Below, piece after piece: positions 8,681 through 16,465 of a stretch of DNA of 30,860 nucleotides. Position numbers and translations under genes: made by a program. Source of the DNA: Gammaproteobacteria bacterium (GTDB lineage Bacteria > Pseudomonadota > Gammaproteobacteria > HK1); the NCBI GenBank assembly GCA_020444775.1, contig JAGRHX010000181.1, positions 1 through 30,860 of the forward strand, written 5' to 3'. The number at the start of each line of letters is the position of its first letter. Position 1 is the stretch's first letter. The notes below the pieces were generated by a model. The model did no database searches and was not told the origin of the DNA. It saw nothing but the letters and a program-made list of their open reading frames with translations.

Positions 8681-8693
8681 GAAGCCGCCGCAC

Positions 8694-8720
8694 AAAGAAA
8701 ACCGCCGCACGGCGCCCGCG
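8694..8720 (-). terminator. Possible intrinsic terminator for the oxidoreductase gene
   Basis: On the minus strand, shortly after the oxidoreductase stop, a GC-rich stem CGCC-GTGC-GGCG is followed by GTTTTCTTT. The stem is short (4 bp) and the T-run interrupted, so this is tentative. The plus strand here also shows a direct repeat CCGCCGCAC at 8685-8693 and 8702-8710. Confidence 0.35.
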
Positions 8721-8723
8721 TCG

Positions 8724-9713
8724 TCACGATTCGAGAATGTCCTCGACCAGCGTCTGGACCTGCAGCGCGGTGGCGAAGTCCGGCATCGAGTGCGCCTCGC
8801 CGGCCAGCGCCCTGGCCGCGTTGTCGAGCTGATTGGCATAGCCGGTCTCGCGCGGATCGGCGATCTCCGGCAGCGCCGCCCGCCACGCCGGATTCGGGCT
8901 ATCGTCATGCTGGCCCTCGTCGCACACCCACAGCTGATTCCAGTCGAGGATCCGGTAGGACCGCTTACTGCCCCAGATAGTGTATTCAACGAGGTCCGGG
9001 CCCTGACCGCCGACGCTGCCGGCAATGCCGATCGGCACATCATCGGCGTCGAGGAGGGCGACGGTGTGGGTCTCCGCCAGGTTGTCGTCGGGGTAGCGGG
9101 TGCGGGCGCCGGTCAGGGCCAGCGGGCCGAACAGACGCCGGCTCAGGTAGATCCAGTGCGACAGCACCTCACGTGTGAAGCCACCTTCCTCCCGGTAGCT
9201 CAGCCAGCCGGCCGCCGCCATCTGCCAGGCGCGTGGCCATTGCGAGAAGTGCACGCGGATGTCCACGCCGCGGATCTCGCCCAGCGCGCCGCTGGCCAGC
9301 TGTTGCTCGATCTCGAAGGTGGCCGAGGCGCTGGCCAGCGAGAAGTTGACGATGTTGACCACTCCGGCGCGCGTCACATGCTCGACCAGGCGCGTGCTGT
9401 CCTGCACGTTCACACCCAGCGGCTTCTCGCACCACACGGCCTTGCCGGCATCGGCGGCACTGCGCGCGTGCGTCTCGTGCCACAGCGGTGGGCAGGCGAT
9501 GTACACCGCACCGACATCGTCGCGCTGGATCGCCGACTCGGCGTCCGCCACCACCGTCACCGCCGGAAACGCAGACTGGGTATGGCGACGGGCGGCGGGG
9601 TCCGGATCGAAAGCCGCGACCACTTCGAATCCGGGATAGCGGTGCATGTTGTGTAGCATCCGCTGACCCATCACGCCGAGGCCGATGATCGAGATTCGAT
9701 GAGGTGATTGCAT
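8724..9713 (-). CDS. Gfo/Idh/MocA family NAD(P)-dependent oxidoreductase
   Basis: The 329-residue form starts at ATG 9713 (MQSPHRISIIGLGVMGQRM), because the Rossmann motif GLGVMG should lie near the N-terminus; the frame is open for another 52 residues upstream, but these look like untranslated leader. The family EKP motif is present (WCEKPLGVN), where Lys is the usual catalytic-site residue. The C-terminal half (from about residue 125) matches the family's substrate-binding domain. Members oxidise or reduce sugars, inositols or their derivatives. It stands alone on the minus strand between the importer operon and the epimerase gene. Catabolism of the imported solute is possible but not shown. 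Confidence 0.88.
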   Translation of the reverse strand: MQSPHRISIIGLGVMGQRMLHNMHRYPGFEVVAAFDPDPAARRHTQSAFPAVTVVADAESAIQRDDVGAVYIACPPLWHETHARSAADAGKAVWCEKPLGVNVQDSTRLVEHVTRAGVVNIVNFSLASASATFEIEQQLASGALGEIRGVDIRVHFSQWPRAWQMAAAGWLSYREEGGFTREVLSHWIYLSRRLFGPLALTGARTRYPDDNLAETHTVALLDADDVPIGIAGSVGGQGPDLVEYTIWGSKRSYRILDWNQLWVCDEGQHDDSPNPAWRAALPEIADPRETGYANQLDNAARALAGEAHSMPDFATALQVQTLVEDILES

Positions 9714-9946
9714 GAGTCGCTGTCCAAGGGTCGATGTTGGTGTCGGATCCGGTCGGCTCGGGCCGCCAGCATGCCGTGGCCGGGTGATGCGTGAGTCCAT
9801 GTAATCGCGCCGGCGATGACCGGGCGTGGATCTCCGAGGTTCACCTATCTTAGAGTCAAGCGCGGGCACCGTCCTTCCCGGTGGTCACCCGGTCGATCCA
9901 ATCGATGCCAGGTGGGCTCTAGGACCAGCCTTGCGGAGAGCGTGTG
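9714..9946. promoter_or_regulatory. Divergent intergenic region
   Basis: These 233 bases separate the divergent oxidoreductase and epimerase starts and must carry both promoters. I see no convincing -35/-10 pair. The best ribosome site is GGAG at 9935-9938 for the epimerase. Confidence 0.4.
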
Positions 9947-11029
9947 ATGACAGCGAACCCTGCCTTCGAGTCGCCGCTGGAGCGCGTGCGCGGCACGCGG
10001 GTCCTGGTCACCGGTGGCGCGGGCTTTCTCGGTATCAACCTCGTGCGTCAGCTGCTCGAGAGCGGTCATCGTGTGCGCGCCCTGGATTGTGCGCCCTTCG
10101 ACCATCCGGAACGCGATCGCGTCGAGTCATGCGTCGGCGACGTGCGGGACCGTGACTGCGTGGACGCCGCGATGTCGGGCGTGCACTGGGTGGCTCACTG
10201 CGCGGCGGCGCTGCCCTTGTATCGTGCCGAGGAGATCCACGCCGTCGACGTCGACGGCACACGGATCGTGCTCGAGTCCGCCCTGGCGCACGGCGTGCAA
10301 CGGGTGGTGTTCATCTCCTCGACCGCGGTCTACGGCATCCCCGACCATCATCCCCTCGTCGAGACCGATCCGCTGCAAGGCGTGGGGCCTTATGGTCAGG
10401 CCAAGATCGACGCCGAACGGATCTGTGAAGGGTTTCGCACGCGCGGTCTGTGCGTGCCGGTGCTGAGGCCGAAGACCTTCGTCGGCCCCGAGCGTCTGGG
10501 CGTGTTCAGCATGCTCTACGAATGGGCCAGCGAGGGACACGGTTTCCCGATCCTCGGCAGCGGCCGGAATCGCTACCAGCTGCTCGACGTCGCCGACCTG
10601 TGCAGGGCCATCGAGCTGTGTGCAACGGCGCCGGCCGATCGTGCCAACGATACCTTCAACGTCGGCGCGGCCGAGTTCGGCACGCTGCGTGAGGATTTCC
10701 AGGCGGTGCTGGACGCGGCCGGGCACGGTAGGCGCATCGTCTCGCTGCCGGCGGCTCCGTTGATCCTGGTGTTGCGCTTGCTCGAAGCGTTGCGCCTGTC
10801 GCCGCTCTATCAATGGATCTACGAGACCGCGGCTACCGACAGCTATGTGAGCACCGAGCGGATCCGCGCCGCGCTCGGCTTCGAGCCGAGATATTCGAAC
10901 CGCGACGCGCTGCTGCGAAACTATCATTGGTATGTGCAGCACAAGCAGCGGATCGGGTCTCGCACCGGGATCTCGCATCGGGTGCCGTGGCGACAGGGGG
11001 CCTTGGCGCTGGCCAAATGGTTCTTCTGA
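9947..11029 (+). CDS. NAD-dependent epimerase/dehydratase (extended SDR)
   Basis: The 360-residue protein has the nucleotide-binding motif GGAGFLG near residue 25, an acidic residue after strand 2 (RALD), SSTAVYG with the catalytic Ser/Thr, and YGQAK supplying the catalytic Tyr and Lys. GTG 9944 and ATG 9947 are adjacent possible starts; ATG has the better distance from GGAG. Extended SDRs of this type epimerise or oxidise nucleotide-sugars or related alcohols. Its neighbour is a HAD-UbiA prenyltransferase, so a role in polyprenyl-linked sugar or cell-envelope metabolism is possible. Confidence 0.9.
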   Translation: MTANPAFESPLERVRGTRVLVTGGAGFLGINLVRQLLESGHRVRALDCAPFDHPERDRVESCVGDVRDRDCVDAAMSGVHWVAHCAAALPLYRAEEIHAVDVDGTRIVLESALAHGVQRVVFISSTAVYGIPDHHPLVETDPLQGVGPYGQAKIDAERICEGFRTRGLCVPVLRPKTFVGPERLGVFSMLYEWASEGHGFPILGSGRNRYQLLDVADLCRAIELCATAPADRANDTFNVGAAEFGTLREDFQAVLDAAGHGRRIVSLPAAPLILVLRLLEALRLSPLYQWIYETAATDSYVSTERIRAALGFEPRYSNRDALLRNYHWYVQHKQRIGSRTGISHRVPWRQGALALAKWFF

Positions 11030-11113
11030 CAGGGCGGGATGCCTATCGGGCGAACCGGGATCCGGATGAATACCTAGCCACCCGCCCGCCGCGCCGGGCC
11101 CGGCACGCGTCGC

Positions 11114-11122
11114 TGCTATAGT
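11114..11122 (+). promoter_or_regulatory. Extended -10 promoter element
   Basis: TGCTATAGT matches the extended -10 pattern TGnTATAAT at eight of nine positions counting n. No good -35 box lies upstream, as is typical of extended -10 promoters. Transcription would begin near 11129, just before the longest possible start of the prenyltransferase gene. Confidence 0.45.
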
Positions 11123-11131
11123 CGATACGAT

Positions 11132-12748
11132 ATGCGTCCGCTCGAGCGTCCCCATCCCATTGTCGTCCGGAGCGTGATCTCGAGGCGACTCGTCAGGCCA
11201 CCGTTTGTCGTCATGCAAGAACCCGATGCAAGCGCAGAGCTCTCATGGTCGGCTGCCGACCGACCCGCGCCTGATGATTTACCTGGGCCATTGACGGTTA
11301 CTGACACGGCAACCGACGGGCCGACCTCGACACGCCTGCCTGAAACGGCTGAGCCGCCGCTCGCGGTGGATCTGGACGGCACCCTGGTACGCACCGACCT
11401 GCTGGTCGAGTCCTTGCTGCTGCTGCTCAAACGTCAGCCGCTGCATCTGTTCGCGGCGCTGCTGTGGTGGCTGCGTGGTGGACGGGCCAATCTCAAGGCG
11501 CAGCTCGCGCAGCGGGTGATGCCGGACCCGCTCACATTGCCCTATCGTCGCTGTGTGCTCGAGCATCTGCGCCAAGCGCGTGCCACCGGCCGCCGCGTGG
11601 TGCTGGCGACCGGCGCGGATGCCGGCCTTGCAGCGCGTGTCGCCGCTCATCTGGGGCTGTTCGAGGCGGTGCTGGCGAGCGATGGGCAGACCAATCTGAC
11701 CGGCAGCCGCAAGCGCTCGCGATTGGTCGACGAGTTCGGCGAGCAGGGTTTCGACTATCTCGGTGACGGTGACCATGACCACGCGGTCAGACGGTCGGCA
11801 AGAATCAGCCTGGTGGTCGGCCGCCGGCCGGATCCGGATCCGCGTGTGCAGTGGCTGCAGGATCCGGACGCGGGTAGCGCACGCGACCTGCTGCGAGAGC
11901 TGCGCATGCATCAGTGGGTCAAGAACGTGCTGGTGTTCGTACCATTGCTCGCGTCGCACCGCATCGTCGAGCCCGAGCATCTGGCCGTGGCGGCGCTCGC
12001 CTTCGCGGCCTTTGGCTTGTGCGCATCCAGCGTCTATGTCCTCAACGATCTGATGGACCTCGGCGCCGATAGACGTCACCCGAGCAAGCGCCATCGCCCG
12101 CTCGCCTCCGGCAAGGTCTCCATGGCCGCCGCGCTGACCATCATACCGGTGCTGCTGGTGGGCGCGCTGCTCATCGGGCTGTTGCTGCCGTGGGGCTTCA
12201 TGGCTCTGCTGGCGCTGTATTTCCTGGTCAACGTCGCCTATTCGCTGCGTCTGAAGTCCGTGGTCATCCTCGATGTGCTGGTGCTGGCGACCCTGTACAC
12301 CCTGCGTATCGCGGCCGGCTCGGCCGCGGTCGATATCTGGCCGTCGACCTGGCTGCTGGCGTTCTCGATGTTCGCCTTTCTCAGTCTGGCGCTGGTCAAG
12401 CGCTACGCCGAGCTGATGACCATGCGTGCCGTGGACGGGCCCACCGCACGTGCCCGTGGGTATCGACTCGATGATGCCGAGCTGTTGTCATCTCTGGGGG
12501 GCGGCGCGGGCTATCTCTCGGTGCTGGTGCTGGCGCTGTACATCGACAGCGCCAGCGGTCAGGCGTTGTATCGGACACCCGAGCTGCTGTGGGGGATCTG
12601 TCCTTTGCTGCTGTACTGGGACAGCTATTTGTGGCTGATGGCCCATCGTGGCCTCATGCACGATGATCCACTGGTGTTCGCGCAGCGCGACAAGGTGAGC
12701 CGGATCCTGTTGGTGTTGATGGTGGTGGTATGGATCATCGCAATGTAG
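11132..12748 (+). CDS. HAD phosphatase-UbiA prenyltransferase fusion
   Basis: The longest frame has 538 residues. Residues about 77-240 are a HAD domain with motif I DLDGTLVRTD (Asp80 and Asp82), motif II LATG, and motif IV GDGDHD. Residues about 253-538 are a UbiA-type membrane prenyltransferase. Its Asp-rich motif NDLMDLGADRRHPSKRHRP is followed by LVKRYAEL, both like decaprenyl-phosphate phosphoribosyltransferases. It probably attaches a polyprenyl phosphate to a sugar phosphate, with the HAD domain removing the phosphate afterward. The N-terminal 70 residues look disordered and lack a clear ribosome site; ATG 11213 is an alternative start. It ends with TAG at 12746-12748, 16 bases beyond the next gene's start codon. 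Confidence 0.88.
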   Translation: MRPLERPHPIVVRSVISRRLVRPPFVVMQEPDASAELSWSAADRPAPDDLPGPLTVTDTATDGPTSTRLPETAEPPLAVDLDGTLVRTDLLVESLLLLLKRQPLHLFAALLWWLRGGRANLKAQLAQRVMPDPLTLPYRRCVLEHLRQARATGRRVVLATGADAGLAARVAAHLGLFEAVLASDGQTNLTGSRKRSRLVDEFGEQGFDYLGDGDHDHAVRRSARISLVVGRRPDPDPRVQWLQDPDAGSARDLLRELRMHQWVKNVLVFVPLLASHRIVEPEHLAVAALAFAAFGLCASSVYVLNDLMDLGADRRHPSKRHRPLASGKVSMAAALTIIPVLLVGALLIGLLLPWGFMALLALYFLVNVAYSLRLKSVVILDVLVLATLYTLRIAAGSAAVDIWPSTWLLAFSMFAFLSLALVKRYAELMTMRAVDGPTARARGYRLDDAELLSSLGGGAGYLSVLVLALYIDSASGQALYRTPELLWGICPLLLYWDSYLWLMAHRGLMHDDPLVFAQRDKVSRILLVLMVVVWIIAM

Positions 12749-14469
12749 GTATCGGCGTTTCTTCGTTGGTGGGGTTGCTGGCCGGATTGCTGGCGCTGGG
12801 CTCCCCAGCGCCGGCGTCGGCGGCGGATGTGCCAGACAGCGTGGTCGAGCTGCAGCAATACCGGCAAACAGCCAGCCAGCCGATCACCGCCAGGGATGGC
12901 CGCGAAGGTGTCGCCAGCCTCACCGATCTCAATCCACGGGTTGGTGTCTGGTATCTGCTCGAGCTGCGCTTCGCCGATCGACCGGTCGAGCACTACCATC
13001 TGGAGACCGCCAGCACGAAGCCTCACTCCCTGATCCTGGATCCCGGATTTCGAGACGGTCTGTTGATCGCTGAGGACGCAGAACGCAGGCGCTGTCCACT
13101 GTGGGCTGCCGACGAGCTTGCGCGGGCGGCACGCGCGAACCTGCCCTACGTGTCCTTGTGTGAAGGGCGACTGTTCCTGCGCAACCCGGTGCGTGGGCGT
13201 CAGACCCGACTCGAGGCGGTGGTCGACCTGGTTCGGGACCATCTGTGGGGCGGCGAGGGTCTCATCGATCTGGCCAAGGACACGGTATTCAAGGACGCCG
13301 AGCTGGAGCGGGCCAGGACCTCGAGCACGGATACGCCGGCCACCGCGAGCGCCGAGGGGCCGCGCCCGGCGGATCTGCAGCCGCCGTTCGAGAATCGGCT
13401 CATTGACAGCGGCAACCTGGGCATCGCCGTCGATGGTCCCAGGCCGGGACAGCTCGGCATCGGCCAATGGTATCGAGCTCGGGATATCGACGGTGTCCAT
13501 CTGAGCCTCATCGAGCCGCAGGCCGTGGCCGCCGGAATCCTGAGCGGCTTCAGGGACCGGGTCGCCGGTCTTGATGAGGTGGAGCGCTCGGCGCTGGTCT
13601 ACCTGGTGGCATTCGATCTCGAACGCTTCTCACTGGGCTTTTCTATGGGCACCCAGCACCCACGCGTGGACTGGTCGGCCCGACCGCCCGCGAGCGTGCG
13701 CGATGCCGCGCTGCCCGGGCCCGATGGCATAGCCGACCTGAAGCCGTTGGTGATGACCGGGATGGTCAGCCCACGCGATACGGCGAGCACCGTCGCCACC
13801 TTCACCGGTGGCTTCAAGCGCTACCACGGGGCGTTCCGCTATGGCGATCTGGCGACCCGTAATCACGGCAGCCATTACGGATTCATCGAGGAAGAGGTGG
13901 TGCTGAGCGCGCTGCAGCCGGGGCTCGCGACCCTCGCGGTGTCGATCGACGGCCGCGTGCGAATGCAGACCTGGCGCGACGCCGACCCATTGCTCGGGCG
14001 GCTGCGCTACGCGCGGCAGAACGGCGTGCCGCTGGTGGAGTGGGACGAGACCGGCAAACGGCCGGTGCCCGGTGCGCTGGTCAATCGCTGGGGGCCCGGT
14101 AACTGGTCCGGATCGGCCGAGGGCGCGCTGCGCACGGTCCGTGCCGGGGCCTGCCTGCAACAAAGCGCGCAGGGCCGATTCCTGCTCTATGGATACTTCT
14201 CGAGCGCGACGCCCTCGGCGATGACGCGTGTGTTTCAGGCCTATGGCTGTGAGTACGCCATGCTGCTGGACATGAACGCCTTGATCCACACCTATCTGGC
14301 CGTGTACCCACGCATCTCGGGTCGGGTCCAGGTGCAGCATCTGGTGCGCGGCATGGCCGAGGTCGACCAGACGTTGAACGGTGAGGTCATCCCGCGTTTT
14401 CTGGGCGTGCCGGACAATCGCGACTTCTTCTTCCTGACCCGACGTCAGCCGACCGAGGGCGGGCAATGA
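12730..14469 (+). CDS. Secreted protein of unknown function, possibly phosphodiester-glycosidase-like C-terminus
   Basis: This is a 579-residue protein with a Sec signal peptide (cut near ASAAD, residue 33). I do not recognise the full length. Residues about 350-560 have the order of motifs seen in NAGPA/DUF2233 phosphodiester glycosidases: ATFTGGFKRYHG, an IDGRVRM strand, RQNGVPLVEWDE, and LYGYFSSATPSAMTRVF before YAMLLDMNA. The usual LDGGGS at that last point is instead LDMNALIHT, so the resemblance is distant. The N-terminal half has no known domain. The start overlaps the prenyltransferase by 19 bases and the stop overlaps the next start by four, so the three are made together and probably act in one envelope process. 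Confidence 0.75.
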   Translation: MDHRNVGIGVSSLVGLLAGLLALGSPAPASAADVPDSVVELQQYRQTASQPITARDGREGVASLTDLNPRVGVWYLLELRFADRPVEHYHLETASTKPHSLILDPGFRDGLLIAEDAERRRCPLWAADELARAARANLPYVSLCEGRLFLRNPVRGRQTRLEAVVDLVRDHLWGGEGLIDLAKDTVFKDAELERARTSSTDTPATASAEGPRPADLQPPFENRLIDSGNLGIAVDGPRPGQLGIGQWYRARDIDGVHLSLIEPQAVAAGILSGFRDRVAGLDEVERSALVYLVAFDLERFSLGFSMGTQHPRVDWSARPPASVRDAALPGPDGIADLKPLVMTGMVSPRDTASTVATFTGGFKRYHGAFRYGDLATRNHGSHYGFIEEEVVLSALQPGLATLAVSIDGRVRMQTWRDADPLLGRLRYARQNGVPLVEWDETGKRPVPGALVNRWGPGNWSGSAEGALRTVRAGACLQQSAQGRFLLYGYFSSATPSAMTRVFQAYGCEYAMLLDMNALIHTYLAVYPRISGRVQVQHLVRGMAEVDQTLNGEVIPRFLGVPDNRDFFFLTRRQPTEGGQ

Positions 14470-15506
14470 ACCGCAGCCCGAGCACTGTCCACCGACCGCG
14501 CGTTGCGCTGCTGGGGATGCTGCTCGTGGTTTTGCTGCTGTTCGCCTCGAGCCGCGCCCCGGCCCAGGATCTGCAGCAACAGAACGCGCGTCTGTTCCAG
14601 GTGCTGAAAGAGGTCCACGGTCTGAGCGATACCCAGCTCACGACGATTCGTCGGATCTTCGAGCGGTCCGGCGTCGCCGGCCAGGGCAATCCCGCGATCA
14701 CCCGACATCCGATGAGCGAAGCGACCTGCCGGCAGCGCCGTGATGCGGCCGGCCGGACCTTGCTCGATTCCCGCTTCGAGCAGATTTGCGGCGCGCCCTT
14801 CATGGCACCGCTGTACGACCCCGCCCGCGAGTCCGCCGAGCAGGCCCGCGCCTGTATAGACCAGTTCGAGTTCCCCGACGTGCCCTGTGAGTATCCGGTG
14901 GTCTGGGTGCGGGCCCGCGAGGCAGCACTTGTCTGTGAGGCGATGGGCAAGCGGTTGTGCGACGCCCACGAATGGGAGGGCGCGTGTGCTGGTGCGCTGC
15001 GCGCGCCGGACTATCGATTCGACCTCGCGCGTGGCGTGAGCCCCGGAGTCGCGATCAAACGCATGCGTGACGCCCACAACCGCGAGCACGAGCCCCAGGC
15101 ACGCTGGAGCTACGGACCTGCGTACCGCAAGGGCGTGTGCGCGGCCGCCAGCAGCAAGTCACCGGGTTGCCAGGGCGGCGGCTGGAGCCAGTGTGGATCC
15201 AACACCTTCCCGGCCGGCGGCTTTCCCGACTGCCGCAGCGGCCTGGACGTCTACGATCTCAACGGCAACGCCGCCGAGCACATGAACCTGCCGCTTAAGC
15301 CGGACGAGATGGCGAGCCGTGGCAGCGATACCCTGGGCTACACCGAGATGAAGGGCAGCTGGTTCATCTTCGACAGCTACCGGGCCCACCCGGACTGGTG
15401 CCGCTGGCGGGCACCGTACTGGCACGGCAGCCGGGTCATGGATGAGCACAGCCACCACAATTATCATCTGGGGTTTCGGTGCTGTAAGAGCATCCAGTCA
15501 CGATGA
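14466..15506 (+). CDS. Secreted formylglycine-generating-enzyme-fold (SUMF1 domain) protein
   Basis: The 346-residue protein has an N-terminal signal segment (about residues 12-34, cut near APAQD). The FGE/SUMF1 fold follows: CIDQFEFPDVPCEYPVVWV, MGKRLCDAHEWEGAC (family RLPTEAEWE), YDLNGNAAEHM (family GNVWEW) and terminal YHLGFRCC. The copper-binding Cys pair of true FGE (C-x4-C in the GGSY region) is not conserved: the first position is Phe (KGSWFIF) and only WCRWR remains, with an inserted loop and a His-rich stretch. Sulfatase activation is therefore unlikely. Fourteen Cys suggest a disulfide-rich periplasmic protein. ATGA overlap couples it to the preceding gene; it converges on the hexaheme gene with 29 bases between stops. 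Confidence 0.87.
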   Translation: MNRSPSTVHRPRVALLGMLLVVLLLFASSRAPAQDLQQQNARLFQVLKEVHGLSDTQLTTIRRIFERSGVAGQGNPAITRHPMSEATCRQRRDAAGRTLLDSRFEQICGAPFMAPLYDPARESAEQARACIDQFEFPDVPCEYPVVWVRAREAALVCEAMGKRLCDAHEWEGACAGALRAPDYRFDLARGVSPGVAIKRMRDAHNREHEPQARWSYGPAYRKGVCAAASSKSPGCQGGGWSQCGSNTFPAGGFPDCRSGLDVYDLNGNAAEHMNLPLKPDEMASRGSDTLGYTEMKGSWFIFDSYRAHPDWCRWRAPYWHGSRVMDEHSHHNYHLGFRCCKSIQSR

Positions 15507-15535
15507 GGTTGGAAACCAGAGACGTCGCTGCGAGG

Positions 15536-16333
15536 CTAGAGCCTGTGGCAGGCATCGCACAGGCCCTGACCCGGGCGGAGCTCGACCAGGGCGCCATGGC
15601 GTGCGCTGTAGCCGCGATGACAGGATATGCAGCTGACCTTGCCCTCGGGCAATCGGACCTCGGCGGGTATCTGCGTGATCGCGGCGTAACCACCGAACTC
15701 GGCGTGTCGGGCGTAGCGGGTGCCTACCGGATGGTTCTGGCCGAGTGAGCCACCCGAGTGCGACCGCGGACCACGCGCGGCGCTCGGCGCGCCGGCCTGT
15801 GACTGATGACAGCTCATGCAGCTGGTCGAGACCGAGTCCGGTCCGTCCTGGTCGTCGAGCAACGCAAACGCCGCGACCGGATGCGCAAGCCCGTCCATCG
15901 AATCGCCCCTATCGGCCATCGCTTGGAAGAAGGCTGGTGCGTGGCAGTCACTGCAGCTGGCGACGCGACTCGGCGAGGGGCGCGTGCTGCCATCTTGCGC
16001 CGGTGCGGCATGACAGGTGAGGCAGGTGAGCCGACCGTCGCGACTCAGTGGGAAGCCAGCAGGCAGCGGTCGTTCGGGCACGAATTCCACTGGATGGCCG
16101 TAGCTGGCCTGCGGTTCATGACAGCTTGCGCAGCGCCGCGTCGTGTCGAGCGGCTGTCCGCCACGCTCCAAGTCCAGCCGGGATACGTGACCCGGATGCC
16201 AGCTGGCGCTATCGGCAAAGGATTGCGGTGCCAGGTCGGCGCGGCTGAATGCCAGCAGCATCGAGTCCGACCGGGAACCGTACGACGGCCCGACGAGCCC
16301 GAGGCAGAGAATGAGCAGCAGCAACAGGTGCAT
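15536..16333 (-). CDS. Secreted hexaheme c-type cytochrome
   Basis: The 265-residue protein begins with a hydrophobic signal peptide (MHLLLLLILCLGLVGPSYGS). It carries six CXXCH heme c sites: CASCH, CLTCH, CSDCH, CMSCH, CISCH and CDACH. Several further His residues (for example GHPVEF, LAHPVA, NHPVG) are spaced as distal ligands for bis-His hemes. It would act in the periplasm or outside the outer membrane as an electron carrier. It is the last gene in the minus-strand redox cluster, 132 bases after the HemN-like gene, with no clear ribosome site. No catalytic CXXCK or substrate-site motif is seen, so electron transfer is the safest role. Confidence 0.92.
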   Translation of the reverse strand: MHLLLLLILCLGLVGPSYGSRSDSMLLAFSRADLAPQSFADSASWHPGHVSRLDLERGGQPLDTTRRCASCHEPQASYGHPVEFVPERPLPAGFPLSRDGRLTCLTCHAAPAQDGSTRPSPSRVASCSDCHAPAFFQAMADRGDSMDGLAHPVAAFALLDDQDGPDSVSTSCMSCHQSQAGAPSAARGPRSHSGGSLGQNHPVGTRYARHAEFGGYAAITQIPAEVRLPEGKVSCISCHRGYSARHGALVELRPGQGLCDACHRL

Positions 16334-16465
16334 GTCCGGTACCGGGAAGCGTGGCCCGCCGCCGGATGCGCATGGCCCCGGCGCTCAGCCATCTACAGCG
16401 GCACCGGGTCGACGAGCTTTAGTCACCGGGAATCACGCTCCGCAGCCGAGGCAGATCGCGAATGC

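Noticed and set aside
9922..9934. Sigma-54-like GG...TTGC before the epimerase gene
   Set aside because: The distance between GG and GC is nine bases, and sigma-54 needs ten; the upstream part also does not match.
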